A stretch of 64,000 bases of DNA. Source: Phycomyces nitens (taxonomy: Eukaryota; Mucoromycota; Mucoromycetes; Mucorales; Phycomycetaceae). Shown one piece after another: positions 1-12,073 of the stretch. The stretch lies in NCBI GenBank assembly GCA_022702545.1, contig JAHRBC010000004.1, positions 1,178,001 to 1,242,000 on the forward strand, given 5' to 3'. How positions within the stretch are numbered: the stretch's first letter is position 1; every line of letters starts with the position of its first letter. The notes beneath the pieces are model-generated. The model was not told where the DNA came from and ran no database searches. It saw nothing but the letters and a program-made list of their open reading frames with translations. Made by a program: the position numbers and the translations under genes.

Positions 1-970
1 AAAGCTTTTGGTTCAACGGTATTAGATATTGTGATACTCTCTGTGTAGACATTATTCTTTGGGAGACATCGACTACGCTTTGCCAGATGCTTTTCAGTAA
101 ACATTAACAACTGAATAGATAGGACCGTTGATTGTATTGGAAAACATACTTGCACTGAATTGGTAGTTGTTGTCAGGAACGGGTATAGACATGACAAACC
201 AGAGAAAATAGACAAGAAGTCTGCAGATAGATTTTTGTAATAAATATGTTGTCAGCTTGATCCACCTGTGATTAAGCTCTGGGGGTATTTATATGAATTT
301 TATCTAGTTAATTTTGATCAAGAAAATTATAATAATTGGCTTTATGGGATGTCTTTACAAGAAAAGCATAGTATAAATACTATCAAAAGAACATTGGTGA
401 GATCTGATATCAATCGGTCACCCATACTTACCAATATAATACTACTTGCAGTTCTTACAAGAAAGTGTTTCTATAACTAGTATTGTCAATCGAATAGTAC
501 AAATACCTTGATATTACCCTATGAACCATACCCTATTAATTCCACTATATTTATTGTAGAAAAGTGTAGAATTTTTAATAAATATATAAAGATAATATTT
601 ATTTTATGAGAGGTACACTAATATACAAGAAAGCATCACCATTTTACCAAAAGCAAGTTTGTTTAATATGACTTTATAAACTTTTGATCAAAGCATTTCA
701 ATCCCTGGAACCAAAATTTGAATAAAAAACATAGAATTATATTTGAATTCCAAGACGGTGAATCTATCGGTTATATGGATTCATACACAGTACAAGAATA
801 ATGGAATGAAAATATAAAACTGTAAAAAAAAAGTGTGTTATTTTACTTGCATTCTAATTAATAAAATATGCTGAATCAATTCAATTGTAACAAGGTTTTA
901 GTTATACTTTGCACGGGCCACCATGTTTATTTTTACTCGCGTATTATATTATAAGCCTCGGCTACCACTA
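1..970. other. Gene-free AT-rich stretch left of the foldback element
   Basis: No open frame with recognisable protein character is seen on either strand; short open frames such as the one near 268-480 are AT-rich noise. No tRNA-like or rRNA-like structure was recognised. The stretch is probably intergenic or decayed transposon sequence. Confidence 0.6.
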
Positions 971-1393
971 TAAAAAAAGTGGGATATTTTATCCTATATA
1001 ATATTAATGATTAGGAGGGAATTACGAGGAAATCATTGATGTCTCTGCTATTTTGACGGTAATGTCATATAAATCATAGTGTATTATCACTGTTCATTCT
1101 TGATCAATTGGATGGTACGACTAATGACATACTGAAACACTTCAAGAACTTCCTCATATTTTTTTCATCATTTATTAACATTTATAGAAATAATTAAACT
1201 ATTTTTCATTTCCCCTTTTTTGAAATGTTTCAGTATGTCATTAGTCGTACCGTCCAATTGATCGATAATGAACAGTGATAATGTACCATGATTTATATCA
1301 CACTACCGTCAAAATAGCAGAAACGTCAATTATTTCATCGTAATTCCCTCCTAATCATTAATATTATACAGGATAAAATATCCCACTTTTTTA
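971..1393. mobile_element. Foldback/MITE-like element, copy 1
   Basis: This is a near-perfect long inverted repeat. The left arm (about 971-1150) is the reverse complement of the right arm (about 1225-1393), separated by a short AT-rich centre. The ends read TAAAAAAAGTGGGATAT and the complement, and are flanked by TA on both sides, which fits a TA target duplication. Inside each arm are conserved blocks: a GTCTCTGCTATTTTG block and, next to the centre, a GGTACGACTAATGACATACT block. There is no coding capacity, so any movement would depend on a transposase elsewhere. A second diverged copy lies at 40113-40572. The TA duplication suggests a Tc1/mariner-type mover, but this is inference. Confidence 0.85.
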
Positions 1394-3527
1394 TAGTTTT
1401 ATATTTTCTATTTATTGTTCTTGTGCCGCATAAACGATCAAACCCGTATTTTTTTGTAGGAAGCCTTGGGCTCAAAGGGTTAGTGAACCTTTTTTATTGT
1501 GAGTCACAAGAAAACTTTACGACTTGTTTTTTGGGGTTTATTTATCTTATAATGTCTGAGGGGTTTCTATTTTCCAAAATGACAAACGATGGGAACTAAA
1601 GAAAGAATATATCATAATCATTTTATTGCAAAGAGATGAAACTGATTCAAAGACCTTTTGGTTTTACCAGTGAGATAGTGACCTAAAATCAAACAAACAG
1701 AGAACAATAGGAAGGTAGTTGGAAAATATGGCGGTATACCTAAAAACATGTAGTAGCTTTTACCGAAGCTCGAGAAGAAACTGTAGACTCATTGCCATAC
1801 CTCGCGCAATTACAATGAGATTTATGTGCAGAGTGGCAGCACTATATTATCATTACCATGGCCCGTATTATGACACTGAAAGAAGGTGACGCATGATAGC
1901 TCTTTACATTATCCTCCCGTCCAGAGTGCGATATATACAAAATAACCAACTGTAAAACTAGGCAATATTACAGTCCTAATACAATCAACAGATATACTAG
2001 TTTATAAAATCCTCAAGAAACATACCATCAAATATTATTATCGCAAAAAAATGTTGGATACACAAACACTATATAAACCCTCGGTCGAAAGTTGGAAATG
2101 ATCGTCATTGACACAATTATCCTCTAAATCAAATAATATAATGGAATCAATACAAGCTAATGAAGTACGCAAAGGCCATAAGTCTTGTATATGAGACACA
2201 ATTGCACATGCTTTTAATGGATGTTATACATCAATGGCATATCTTGCCATGATACTTTGTTGCTTAAACAGTACAGAAATACTGCCCTTTTTATTGTAGT
2301 ATTGAATCCAAGTAATTCCAGCATAGGCTCTATAGAGAATAACTAATCGTACTAAGAATCAAGGTGAAATCCATGATAAAACACTTTTTGGTGTGTGTTT
2401 TAGAAAAGATTGTAGAAATGCATTGTCTATCCGTGGCAATTACGATCCAAGAAGTTGAGCCCCTACAATATAATCTATTATGAATAAATTGCTTGCTCCA
2501 TAAACAACATTCAATTGTTAGAGATAATTGGGGTCCAGGCTATAAAACGATGTATTTCATCGTAAATCTGTCAAAACCCAACCCTATCATGTAGTTCTTT
2601 GATACATCATTAATTGAAATTGATTTTTATATTGATAAAACAAAACGCTGTGCTGAATAGGCACGATATAAGTGGACCAGGATAAATGGTGTCATCAAAG
2701 CTACCATAAAACCAAAAGAAAACAAGCAAGAATTATCAGCCGCACTATATGTCAAAAAAAAAACAAGAATTAAGCAAGAAAATAAAACTCCGCAAAACAA
2801 AAAGGTAATATTCTAAAGAAAAGTCTAGTGATTTGGTTCTTTTTAGAATCAAAGAAGCCAAGTAATATCAACTAGCTTTCCTTGAATATACTCTTAAACT
2901 CCAGTATCTGTATTATAGGCTAATGCTTACAGCACAGGTATTAATAAAAACTAGACGTCTTTATCATATCTTGCACTTGATGTGCTGTGCATACTCCAAT
3001 AGCACTAAAAAGTATCCAGTTGCTCCACTCTAGGCCATTTGGCCAATATCTTGTTTTTCAGTATTGTTATTGCGCTTTGGAAAATGTGGTTTAGAGTTTG
3101 GAGCCTTGGATGTCCCTAGAAAAAGTCGACCTTTACTGCCTCTTGAAAAGACAATGTAAGACTAAAGGAAGCATTCTAGGCCAATCACATCTCAGAACCC
3201 ATATTATTTGCTCCATACTAGCTCTCAATAATTAATAACCCTTCCAATAAAAATATGGCTAATTGGACCTAATACTTCATTTGGATCGTAAGACAGCATG
3301 AATTTGACAAATTATACGTACACACACACACTCACACTCACACGTTCAAATCCAATTCTCCAACAATGTATACCTCTTTGCCAATCTCTCTCTTTTTTTG
3401 TGTAGTTGTTCAAAGAACCCCACCCTTTCGGTTTTGTCAATTTTGATTATTGCGTTTTTTTTAAGTGCATCCTCTATGGGAAAAATTATCTATACATTGT
3501 TCTTTTTTTTAAATCCATCGTGCGCGT
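1394..3527. other. Gene-free AT-rich stretch
   Basis: Both strands are full of stops. A CA-rich microsatellite and a T-rich tract lie at about 3320-3500. No gene, RNA gene or repeat family was recognised. The right end adjoins the 3' end of the mitoribosomal S2 gene. Confidence 0.55.
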
Positions 3528-4504
3528 TCAACGGCGTGAAAAGTTGTCATTGCGGTTGTATTTTGTCTCCTTTAATTTCTGACTGAGCATCTGCTTGCGT
3601 CTAAAGACACCATCCTTGGCTGCACTAGAAATAACCTTGGCAATAAGCTCAACACCTCTAATTGAGTCGTCGTTGGCAGGGATAGGGTAGGTTACAAGAC
3701 GGGGATCGTAGTCAGTGTCAGTGATGGCAATGATGGGGATCTTGTGAAGCTGGGCTTCTGAAATAGCAATCTTGTTCTCAAGTGGGTTCAAAAGAACAAT
3801 AAGATCAGGCTTGTAGGTTTTTGGTGGTCTACCGGGATCTTCGGGATCGGGTGGTGCATGGCGTCCGAGAACCTGGTGAGCGTTTGTCAAGGTACCTGGA
3901 ATCCACTTTCCAGACACATGGTAACCATCGCAGTGTCGTGCAGCGTTAATGGTGAGGTCCTGGAAGCCAGGACGAGTGCCGACGAACAGAATGGTACCAC
4001 CACGGACAGCGATTTCGCGGGCAACATTGCATGCTCTACGCAGGTATACGAGGGTGTGTTCCAAGTTGATGATGCTCAAACCCTCACGAGTACCGAAAAT
4101 AAAAGGCAAGGTGGCAGGTTCCCACAAACTAGTCGAGTGACCAAGGTGAAGACCAGCAGCAAGAAGTTTGGCGATGGTCATGTTGTATGGTGTGATGGGT
4201 TCAACGGTCTCATAGACAGCGCGTCGGATCGGCTTCTTCAGGGCGTCAGAAGGAGGTACTATTTGTACACATCAATTTATCTATTGTGGCTGGAAAGTAT
4301 CAGTGTGAGCTTACCGAGGCTCTCAAGAGTGGGAGCACTTTCAGGAGTAGCTGGTGTACCCTGGGCGGTAGAGAGGGTTCTCATCCATGCTATAAATGTC
4401 GTTAATTGACGGCTGTTTGGCAGTTGAAAAAACTTACTGCGAGGAGCAACAGCAAGCTGTTTCCGTGTGCCAGCAAGGGCTTGGTAGAGTGTGCGTGACG
4501 CCAT
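3528..4504 (-). CDS. MRP4: Mitochondrial small-subunit ribosomal protein uS2m (MRP4-like)
   Basis: Three exons (4438-4504, 4315-4389, 3528-4258) encode about 290 aa. The first two exons give a Ser/Thr/Arg-rich N-terminus without acidic runs, as expected of a mitochondrial presequence. The third carries the uS2 fold: the AAGLHLGH motif, LPFIFGTREGLSIINLEHT, the FVGTR block, PDLIVLLNP and the typical DTDYDP near the end of the fold. This start is the only one that supplies the presequence. The bacterial-type motifs and the presequence argue for the mitoribosomal protein rather than cytosolic uS2 (RPS0/RPSA). It is head-to-head with RPL15, about 420 bp apart, so the two translation genes may share a promoter region. 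Confidence 0.92.
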
Positions 4505-4924
4505 GGGTAGGAGGAATACACAGGGAAAAGCCTCTTGAATTTGCTAGGGAACAAAAAAACCAAATGCCCCTTGCAAACACACGTCACAAATTTTCGAGCC
4601 GAGCATCGTCCCGGAAGTGTACATCAAGGTGTCCCAGCCACACACCCCCTGGTTCGTCCTCTTTTACCAGACATCTCCTTGAAGGTAATCATCATGCACC
4701 GAGAAAGACAATGTCCATCGATGGATCAATCGCTTAGAGGATGGATGAATACATAAAGTATCGATGCTATGGATCATTCAGTCGCTTGGGGTTCGAAAAA
4801 AAAATGAACATGAGCATTGGCCCCATGCATAAGTGATCATTGATGGACAAGTCATTCATATATACTTTTTTTTTAATTGTGCACCAATCTCACCTCTTGT
4901 CATTCTCACAGGGCTAATTTTGTC
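4505..4924. promoter_or_regulatory. Shared divergent promoter region MRP4/RPL15
   Basis: A 420-bp interval lies between two divergently transcribed ribosomal protein genes. The RPL15 side is pyrimidine-rich just before the start, and a CACAG followed by GGCTAATTTTGTC could be a 5'UTR splice acceptor. No specific factor site can be assigned by eye. Confidence 0.4.
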
Positions 4925-5539
4925 ATGGGTGCTTACAAGTATATCGAGGAGCTTTACAAGAAGAAGCAGTCGGATGTCTTCCGTTTCTTGCTCCGTGTTA
5001 GATGCTGGGAGTTCAGACAGATGAACGTTATCCACCGTGCTTCCCGTCCCTCGCGCCCTGATAAGGCTCGTCGTCTCGGTTACAAGGCCAAGCAGGGTTT
5101 CGTTATCTACCGTATCCGCGTCCGTCGTGGTGGTCGCAAGAGACCCGTCCACAAGGGTGCCACCTTTGGTAAGCCCGTCAACGAGGGAGTTAACCAGCTC
5201 AAGTACCAGCGTTCCCTCCGCTCCACTGCTGAGGAGCGTGTTGGCCGCAAGTGCGCCAACCTCCGTGTCTTGAACTCTTACTGGATCAACCAGGATGCCA
5301 CCTACAAGTACTTTGAGGTCATCCTTGTCGACCCCTCCCACAAGGCCATCCGTCGCGATCCCCGCATCAACTGGATCGCCAACGCTGTCCACAAGCGTCG
5401 TGAGGCCCGTGGTCTCACTGCCATTGGCAAGAAGAGTCGCGGAAAGGGCAAGGGCCACCGCTTCACCAAGACCAAGGGTTCCGGTCGCACTGCCAACTGG
5501 AAGAGACGCAACACTCTCTCCCTCACCCGTTACCGTTAA
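4925..5539 (+). CDS. RPL15: 60S ribosomal protein L15 (eL15)
   Basis: Single uninterrupted frame of 204 aa starting [18 protein letters not shown], the universal eL15 N-terminus, and ending in TLSLTRYR. It carries [32 protein letters not shown] and the Lys/Arg-rich tail that contacts rRNA. The length matches the family. The upstream in-frame extension was rejected because the conserved N-terminus begins at this ATG. Codon use is strongly biased to C/G third positions, unlike the AT-rich surroundings, as expected of a highly expressed gene. It is tail-to-tail with the WLM protease gene, 94 bp apart. Confidence 0.98.
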   Translation: MGAYKYIEELYKKKQSDVFRFLLRVRCWEFRQMNVIHRASRPSRPDKARRLGYKAKQGFVIYRIRVRRGGRKRPVHKGATFGKPVNEGVNQLKYQRSLRSTAEERVGRKCANLRVLNSYWINQDATYKYFEVILVDPSHKAIRRDPRINWIANAVHKRREARGLTAIGKKSRGKGKGHRFTKTKGSGRTANWKRRNTLSLTRYR

Positions 5540-5633
5540 AGGTTTTAGGAGTGATCAATGCTCTCTCAGAGTTACTTTCACTTTTTACATTATTAAAGAA
5601 TCGATAAAAAATCATCAATTGTGCAATGTTGTA

Positions 5634-6676
5634 TTATTTCTGATGTGAGCCGCACCCATTATCCATCTCTTGCTCTTCTTGTTTTGTGAGACGACCAGAG
5701 GCTGCTTTAGCCATCAATTCTCTCTGAGACAATTCTTGTGTACTACTTTTACCTCCTAATCTATAAGTCCCTGCTTCCCATGACACTGTTTCTTTCTCTT
5801 CTGGATCATAGTATGATTCATTATCCAACGCTCGACCGCCATGAGCTGTCCAGTCCAAAGCAATGACATCCTTGTTGAGTTGTCGATTGAGTGCGTGAAA
5901 GTTATCGTCATGGGCACTCCAGACCTGAAATATTTCAAATGATAGTGAGTCCTGAGAATCAAATCAATTTGTTCTTTACATTATGAGTTAGTTCATGCAG
6001 GAGCACTTTTCGAATAGAATCGTAATGTCGGAATCCCGAAAGATCATCTGTGCGCAGTCGAATGGCAATCAGTTGCCCAGAATTACGATTGTATCCCAAA
6101 ATCGTCGCCTCAAAGGGTGTTAATTCAGTCAATTCTCCCACAGACCACTGCCGTGCCTTCATGATTGCGCGTATCTTTTAATTTTATTTTTAGAAAAATA
6201 ATTCATGAGTCAGCAATCCAAAGATTACAAATAAAACCACTTACCCCACGGTCGTCCCGCAGCCGTTCGAGTAGTTTGTGTGCCTGATCAGAATTCGGAA
6301 ATTCAGCAAGTGTTGTGATGCGATGGAATGTGTACTTGTGGTCTTGAACTGTATTTGGAGTGCGATTGATTGTCTTTTTGTGGAGTTTGGGGGCAAGTGT
6401 GAGTCTCTCGTGGAGCTTCTTATCCATATCCGCAACCCCCTTGAGCTGCTGGGGCAGGCTGCCCATCAGCGTGATCTTGGATTCTTTAGATAGTTGGAGA
6501 TCTTCCAGGTGGGCATCGTTGGAGAGTATCTTTCCATTCCAGAGCAATTTCTGGTTCTCGGGTGGAATATCTGTTTGGGAAGCCAAGTTTTGTTTAAGGC
6601 CGAGAACAGTGTCCTGAGGTGACAATGTGAGTGGAATGAGCTTTGATCTGTAGCCGATATTGAATGAGAGCGACAT
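5634..6676 (-). CDS. Ubiquitin-like / WLM (Wss1-type) metalloprotease
   Basis: Three exons (6245-6676, 5980-6174, 5634-5924) encode 305 aa. Residues 1-75 form a ubiquitin-like fold (SQTDIPPENQKLLWNGK, then LSKESKITLMGS). A WLM domain follows: GIRAIMKARQWSVGELTEL, then the zinc protease motif HELTHNV. The HExxH is split by an intron just after HELTHN, and the third ligand lies in HDDNFHALN. The closest known architecture is the fungal ubiquitin/metalloprotease fusion family related to Wss1/SPRTN, which cleave DNA-protein crosslinks and SUMO/ubiquitin conjugates. The function here is inferred from that family. The C-terminus is a charged tail without an obvious zinc finger or SIM. It lies between RPL15 and acetyl-CoA synthetase. 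Confidence 0.88.
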
Positions 6677-6981
6677 TTGTTTTTTCTAAAATTAAAAATA
6701 AAAAAAGCAAGAGATAGAGATAAATAGAAATATGTAGAGATAGAGAGATAGAGAGATAGAATATAAATAGGGTTAATCAAAGAATGAACTGGAAATTGCA
6801 TGACAAATTGAAAGATTGCTGAAATTCTAGGTAGTTCCAAAAGTGATTTGTAGGCAATCCCAGATTGCTATTGTTGTTGTTTTTATTTATTTACTAATAT
6901 TAAAATGATTTTGAAGAGGAAATAGGGCATGATTGATTCTATAATAGAAAAAAAAAGATTGGGGAATATTTAAGAGATGGT

Positions 6982-9068
6982 TTAGATTGGTCCATGGACC
7001 TTTTCAATAATGATGGCAACGACAGAAGGGTCGGCCAATGTGGAGATATCGCCAAGTTGCTTGTGCTCATTGTCGACAATCTTGCGCAGGACACGGCGCA
7101 TAATCTTGCCTGATCGGGTCTTTGGGTGATCATTGACAATGTAGATACGCTTGGGAGCAGCAAAGGGACCGATGATTTTGCGGACCTGAAGGGTGAGTTC
7201 TTTGGTAAGGAAGTCTTCGGTGGCCTCAATGTGAGGTTTGAGAGTGACAAAGGCATGGATGCACTGGCCAGTAAGCGAATCAAATCCACCAATCACGGCT
7301 GCTTCAGCAACTGTTTCATGGTGGACAAGAGCACTTTCAATTTCTGCTGTGGAGAGACGATGACCTGATACGTTGATAACATCTGCAATAAAACATTAGT
7401 AAAACATACTCTTTATAAAAGATGTATATAAACTTACCATCAACACGACCACGAATCCAAATGTAGCCATCCTTGTCACGGGAAGCACCATCGCCTGTAA
7501 AGTAGTAGCCAGGATATGGCGAGAGATATGTGTCCATGAAGCGGCTATGGTTGTTGTAGACCGATCGTGCCATGGAAGGCCAGGGCTGGCGAATGGCAAG
7601 AACACCAGTCTCATCTACAGTGTCCATGACCTTTCCGGTAGTAGGGTCGAGGATGACTGGGTCGATACCAAAGAATGGCAAGGTAGCAGATCCAGGCTTG
7701 GTGGGGATGGCTCCAGGAAGAGGACTGATGATAATAGATCCATTCTCGGTTTGCCAGTAGGTGTCGACAACGGCACACTTGCCCTTGCCAACCTTTTCGT
7801 TATACCAATCCCATGCCTCGGGATTAATGGGTTCGCCTACAGATCCAATGACACGCAGGCTGGAAAGATCAATGCCTTCGACCCATTCATCGCCCAGACG
7901 ACGGAGAGCACGTATAGCAGTAGGGGCTGTGTAGAACTGAGTAATCTTGTGCTTCTGGATGAGGTCCCAGAAACGAGAAGGGTTGGGGTATGTAGGAGTG
8001 GATTCAAAGAGTACGGTAGTGGCACCGAGAGTGAGAGGACCATAGACGATATAAGAGTGACCAGTCACCCATCCAATGTCGGCCATGCAGGCAAAGATGT
8101 CGTTCTCATGGTAGTCAAAGATGTACTTTACTGTGGCAGCAGCACCTAGTAAGTAGCCACCAGTGGTATGGAGAATGCCTTTGGGAGCACCAGTGGATCC
8201 AGATGTGTAGAGCAAGAAGAGAGGATCCTCGGAGTTCATGGGCTCAGGGGAACAGAAAGTGCGTGCCTTGGCCACTTCTTCGTGCCACCAGAGATCGCGA
8301 TCATTGACCCAAGGAACGGGTGTACCAGTGCGACGAAGGACAATGACATGTTCAACAGGAGTCTCTCGGTCACGAAGAGCATCGTCAACGATACGCTTAG
8401 TAGCAATGTTCTTGCCACCACGACGACCTTCGTCCGAGGTCAGGATGACACGGGCAGAGCTGTCCATGACACGATCACGGAGAGATTCTGCAGAGAAGCC
8501 AGCAAATACTACCGAGTGAACAGCACCAATACGGGCACAGGCAAGAATACCAACAATAGCTTCAGGAACCATGGGCATGTAGATGGCTACATTGTCACCC
8601 TTGCGGACACCGAGAGACTTGAGAACATTGGCCATGCGGCAGACATCACGAAGGAGTTCTCCATAGGTTATGCGGCGGACCTGGTCAGGCTCATCACCTT
8701 CATGGATAATAGCAATCTTGTCGGGGGTCTTGAGAGCATGGCGGTCAACACAGTTGTAAGAAGCATTAAGTTCGCCCTCCAAGAACCATGCCACATCCCC
8801 CTTTTCAAATGATCCATGCAGGACAGTCTGGAAAGGCTTGGACCAGCTCAGCAGCTCGGTAGCAAGCTGTTATATTAAGGTTAGTGGGCTGTGTATTATA
8901 TATGTGTTTATGACTAACCTTTCCAAAAAACTCCTTTGGTTTCTCGACACTCTCTTTCCACATTGCCCTGTATTTCTCCATGGAATCCACATGGGGAGTG
9001 GGATAGCCAGATGCCTTGAGGCGTTCAGGAACAGGGTGGGTAACGATCTGATTATCAGTGGAAGTCAT
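6982..9068 (-). CDS. ACS1: Acetyl-CoA synthetase
   Basis: Three exons (8919-9068, 7438-8866, 6982-7382) encode 659 aa, the usual length for AMP-forming acetate-CoA ligase. Visible motifs are the P-loop-like [20 protein letters not shown], the acetate-pocket region around [32 protein letters not shown], the hinge [19 protein letters not shown], and near the end [10 protein letters not shown] with the catalytic lysine that is acetylated in this family. It converts acetate, ATP and CoA to acetyl-CoA in cytosol/nucleus; no mitochondrial presequence or clear peroxisomal signal is seen. Only two introns and C/G-ending codons suggest good expression. Confidence 0.97.
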
Positions 9069-10290
9069 GAAAGAGAAAGAGAATGATGGTCAAGAGAAAT
9101 TACTAGATTCTGGTTCTTTTATAGCTCATTTTTCTGGCTGGGTTAAGTTTGGCTCAACTCAACCGGGATTCAAAGGGGGTTACTATGCCACCGAGCATCA
9201 TCTCTCCAATGGCCAGTGTTACACATTTGAAACTGTTCCTGAGAGGATTTTCTCCATCTTTACAACAGTTTGAATTTGTGATCCATTATGTTTCTATTTT
9301 CTGGCCATTAAAAGACTTTGGCTTATCGAGACATGTAGTCCTACGCTGCAGCCAAGATAAGACACACAAAAATGGGCCACAAGGTTCCTATAGCGGACAC
9401 CATGCCCATAAACTGTATTGTATCCGCGGCAAAGCACTTGTTATAAGAAGGACCCTGTTGTGCCATACACTAGAATTGACAGCTTTGTTTCATAGATCGA
9501 CACTTTGGTTGGTAGGTTGGTAGGTAGGAATGACACATTTCCAATCTACTGAAATCTCTCTTTGGGTCTGCTTCTGTTTAAGCTTGAAATTGGAGCCAAT
9601 TGCTGCGATTGGTTCCAGACATTACTCACAGCTCAAACCGCAGGCCCAATGAATGCCTCACATATAGGCGTTATACGTCGGCTTTTTTGTTCTATACTTG
9701 AGATCCCCGGACAATTGCAGTGATTCCTAATATTCTATAACCCCACATTTCCATATTTGGAAATTGGTGGTGAACGTATGGTATTCTCACAGTCGTATTT
9801 TCAGTGGCTAATCGTTTTCATTACAATTCAATCTCATCCAGAGTCCTTCCAACACGCCTTGTGGAATCGTTTAAGCGAGATTGGTGCCTTGAATTCATTT
9901 ATAGCACTAGTCAAGAATCACAGCTTGTACGTCAGCGCCTGGGGACACAAGATGGATCTGAGACTATCCAGTTTCAATATCCCATAGCCCTAGCATACAT
10001 GATCGAGACAGGTTTTCTTGATTATTTTTTGCGGGGCAAGTTACACAGCATGCTTGGCTTGACAGCCTTTATAGCACTCACTCTATAGAAACACATGTGC
10101 CCGTCATTCGGCAAATCGATTATGCAAATCATACACGGAGTTACCCATACGAACGTAAAATAATGGTGGTAAATGGATTATTATTAACAATAGCGGACTA
10201 ATATGTTGATTGTACTGTACAGCATAGTAAGCTTATTCGAGATGATAGGGGGTTCATAGAAATAAGAGTATTCAATTCACAAATGGAATT
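9069..10290. other. Intergenic region upstream of ACS1, downstream of GLN1
   Basis: 1.2 kb without a supported gene. Open frames at 9149-9523 and 9757-10088 show no family character and their composition is non-coding. The part next to 9068 should hold the ACS1 promoter. No convincing factor site was recognised. Confidence 0.5.
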
Positions 10291-11495
10291 TTAGATATCG
10301 GCAAAGGTAGACTCGAGAATAATGGCAGTGACTCTGTAGGGATCCATGTTGCTAGCAGGGCGTCTGTCCTCAAAGTAACCCTTACCCTCCTTGCCAACGT
10401 GGCGAGGAATACGGATAGAAGCACCGCGGTTAGCAACACCGTAGCTGAACTGGTCAATACGGCCAGTCTCATGGCGACCTGTCAGACGCTGGTCGTTGTC
10501 TTCGCCATAGACAGCAATGTGGGCAGCGTGGCGCTTGCCAATCTTCTGGATCGACTTTTCAATGGCAGCAAGACCTCCCTCATTACGCATCTCCTCAGTG
10601 GAGAAGTTGGTGTGGCAACCAGCGCCATTCCAGTCACCCTTGATGGGCTTGGGGTGGATAGAGACCACGATACCAAAGTCCTCGGAAACACGCTCGAGAA
10701 GGTAACGAGCAGCCCACAAGTGGTCACCCATAGTAATACCTTCACAAGGACCGACCTGGAACTCAAACTGACCAGGGGCAACCTCTGCATTCACACCCGA
10801 GATGTTGACGCCAGCGTACAAGCAGGCGCGGTAGTGGGCTTCGATGATATCACGGCCAAAGATCTTGCCAGCACCGACACCGCAATAGTATTTACCCTAT
10901 GAAACTCCTGGTAAGCACAAAAAAGTCCGATCATATATATAATATATATAATATATATATATATTTAATTTACCTGAGGTTCAGGGAAACCATGCTTGGG
11001 CCAGCCATAGGGCTTGTTGGTCTCTGGGTCAAAGAGCATATACTCTTGCTCGATACCGAACCAGGGCTTGGAGTCAGCGTGGAGGCTCATGATCTTTTCG
11101 CATTCAAAACGGTAGTTGGTCTTGTGGGGAGTGCCATCTATATACTAGTTAGCAAAAGCAAATACATGTATATATGTGTAAAAGACTAATAACCTACCAG
11201 GGTTAAAGGTCTCGCAAATGACAAACTTGTTCTCGCCACCACGGAAGGGGTCTGAGAACAAGGCAACTGGCTGGATAAGCACATCGGAATCATGGCCCTC
11301 GGCTTGTCCAGTGGAGGAACCGTCGTAGTTCCACTCGGAAAGGTCAGAGACGGAGGTAGGAACCTTGTCGACGGTCTTGGTCTTGCTTCTGAGCTGGCCA
11401 AAACCATCAATCCAGACATATTCTACCTGGACTTGGCCCTTTTGTTCAAGAGCAAGGTACTTTGAGAGGATAGCAGAGTTTGAGACGACAGCCAT
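10291..11495 (-). CDS. GLN1: Glutamine synthetase
   Basis: Three exons (11198-11495, 10974-11137, 10291-10896) encode 355 aa, the eukaryotic GSII length. Seen are the N-terminal [16 protein letters not shown] strand, [13 protein letters not shown] (catalytic Asp), the [16 protein letters not shown] block, the catalytic [10 protein letters not shown] loop, [10 protein letters not shown] and the C-terminal ESTFADI. It condenses glutamate, ammonia and ATP to glutamine in the cytosol. The ATG at 11495 was chosen over an upstream in-frame ATG because the conserved N-terminus starts here. Five GATA-factor-type sites lie upstream, consistent with nitrogen control. Codon bias is strong. Confidence 0.98.
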
Positions 11496-11644
11496 ATTGA
11501 ATAGAGAAGAGGTGTGATGAATTGCAATTAGAGGAAAAGGCGCTTGCTTATATACCTCTGCCAAACAATAGACATGCACAGATAGAACCCAAGACCCAGT
11601 GTATCAGCTATCCTATCATGAGTAGAAAAGGTTGGCCACCTTGT

Positions 11645-11950
11645 TTGTACTTATCTTAAACGACCACAGGCTTATCTATCTTACCTTTTATGGCACCCTC
11701 AATATAGCTATTTCCTTTTGGCCTCTATACTTTTATTATAGCTATTTCTTCTTGTTTTCTTTCTTTCTTTTATTATTATAAATGCATATAGTTTTGGTTG
11801 CCTATGAGACGATGGCGCTAATGCCGTCTGCATGGCAACCATTTTAGTTTTGGTTGCTGGCCTTGGTTTTCATGGCAATATATATAAAAAGAACCGATAA
11901 GCTTTTTTGCGGGAATCATTGATAAGATGTCTCTGTTTGGCTTATCTTGG
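11645..11950. promoter_or_regulatory. Cluster of GATA-factor (HGATAR) sites upstream of GLN1
   Basis: Five matches to HGATAR lie 150-455 bp upstream of the GLN1 start. AGATAA is on the minus strand at 11651, 11672 and 11942; CGATAA is at 11895 and TGATAAG at 11920. HGATAR is the known site of AreA/NIT2-type nitrogen GATA activators, and glutamine synthetase is a classic nitrogen-regulated gene. Binding itself is inferred. Confidence 0.6.
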
Positions 11951-12073
11951 TACCACGTGCCCAGTCTATCTTTAAGATGGCATCTCAATCTCCACCAATA
12001 AATTGATTTGGATTATATTTTATGTTTATTTTTACAGATCAAAGCCAAGCATACAAGTGGATTCTTTAATCAG

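Noticed and set aside
4856..5458. 200-codon minus-strand frame over RPL15
   Set aside because: Antisense shadow of a highly biased ribosomal protein gene.
7547..8812. Long plus-strand frames over the acetyl-CoA synthetase gene
   Set aside because: They are antisense shadows produced by the codon bias of ACS1 and have no family character.
9149..10088. Open frames in the ACS1/GLN1 intergenic region
   Set aside because: No recognisable domain, no coding-like composition and overlapping in conflicting frames.
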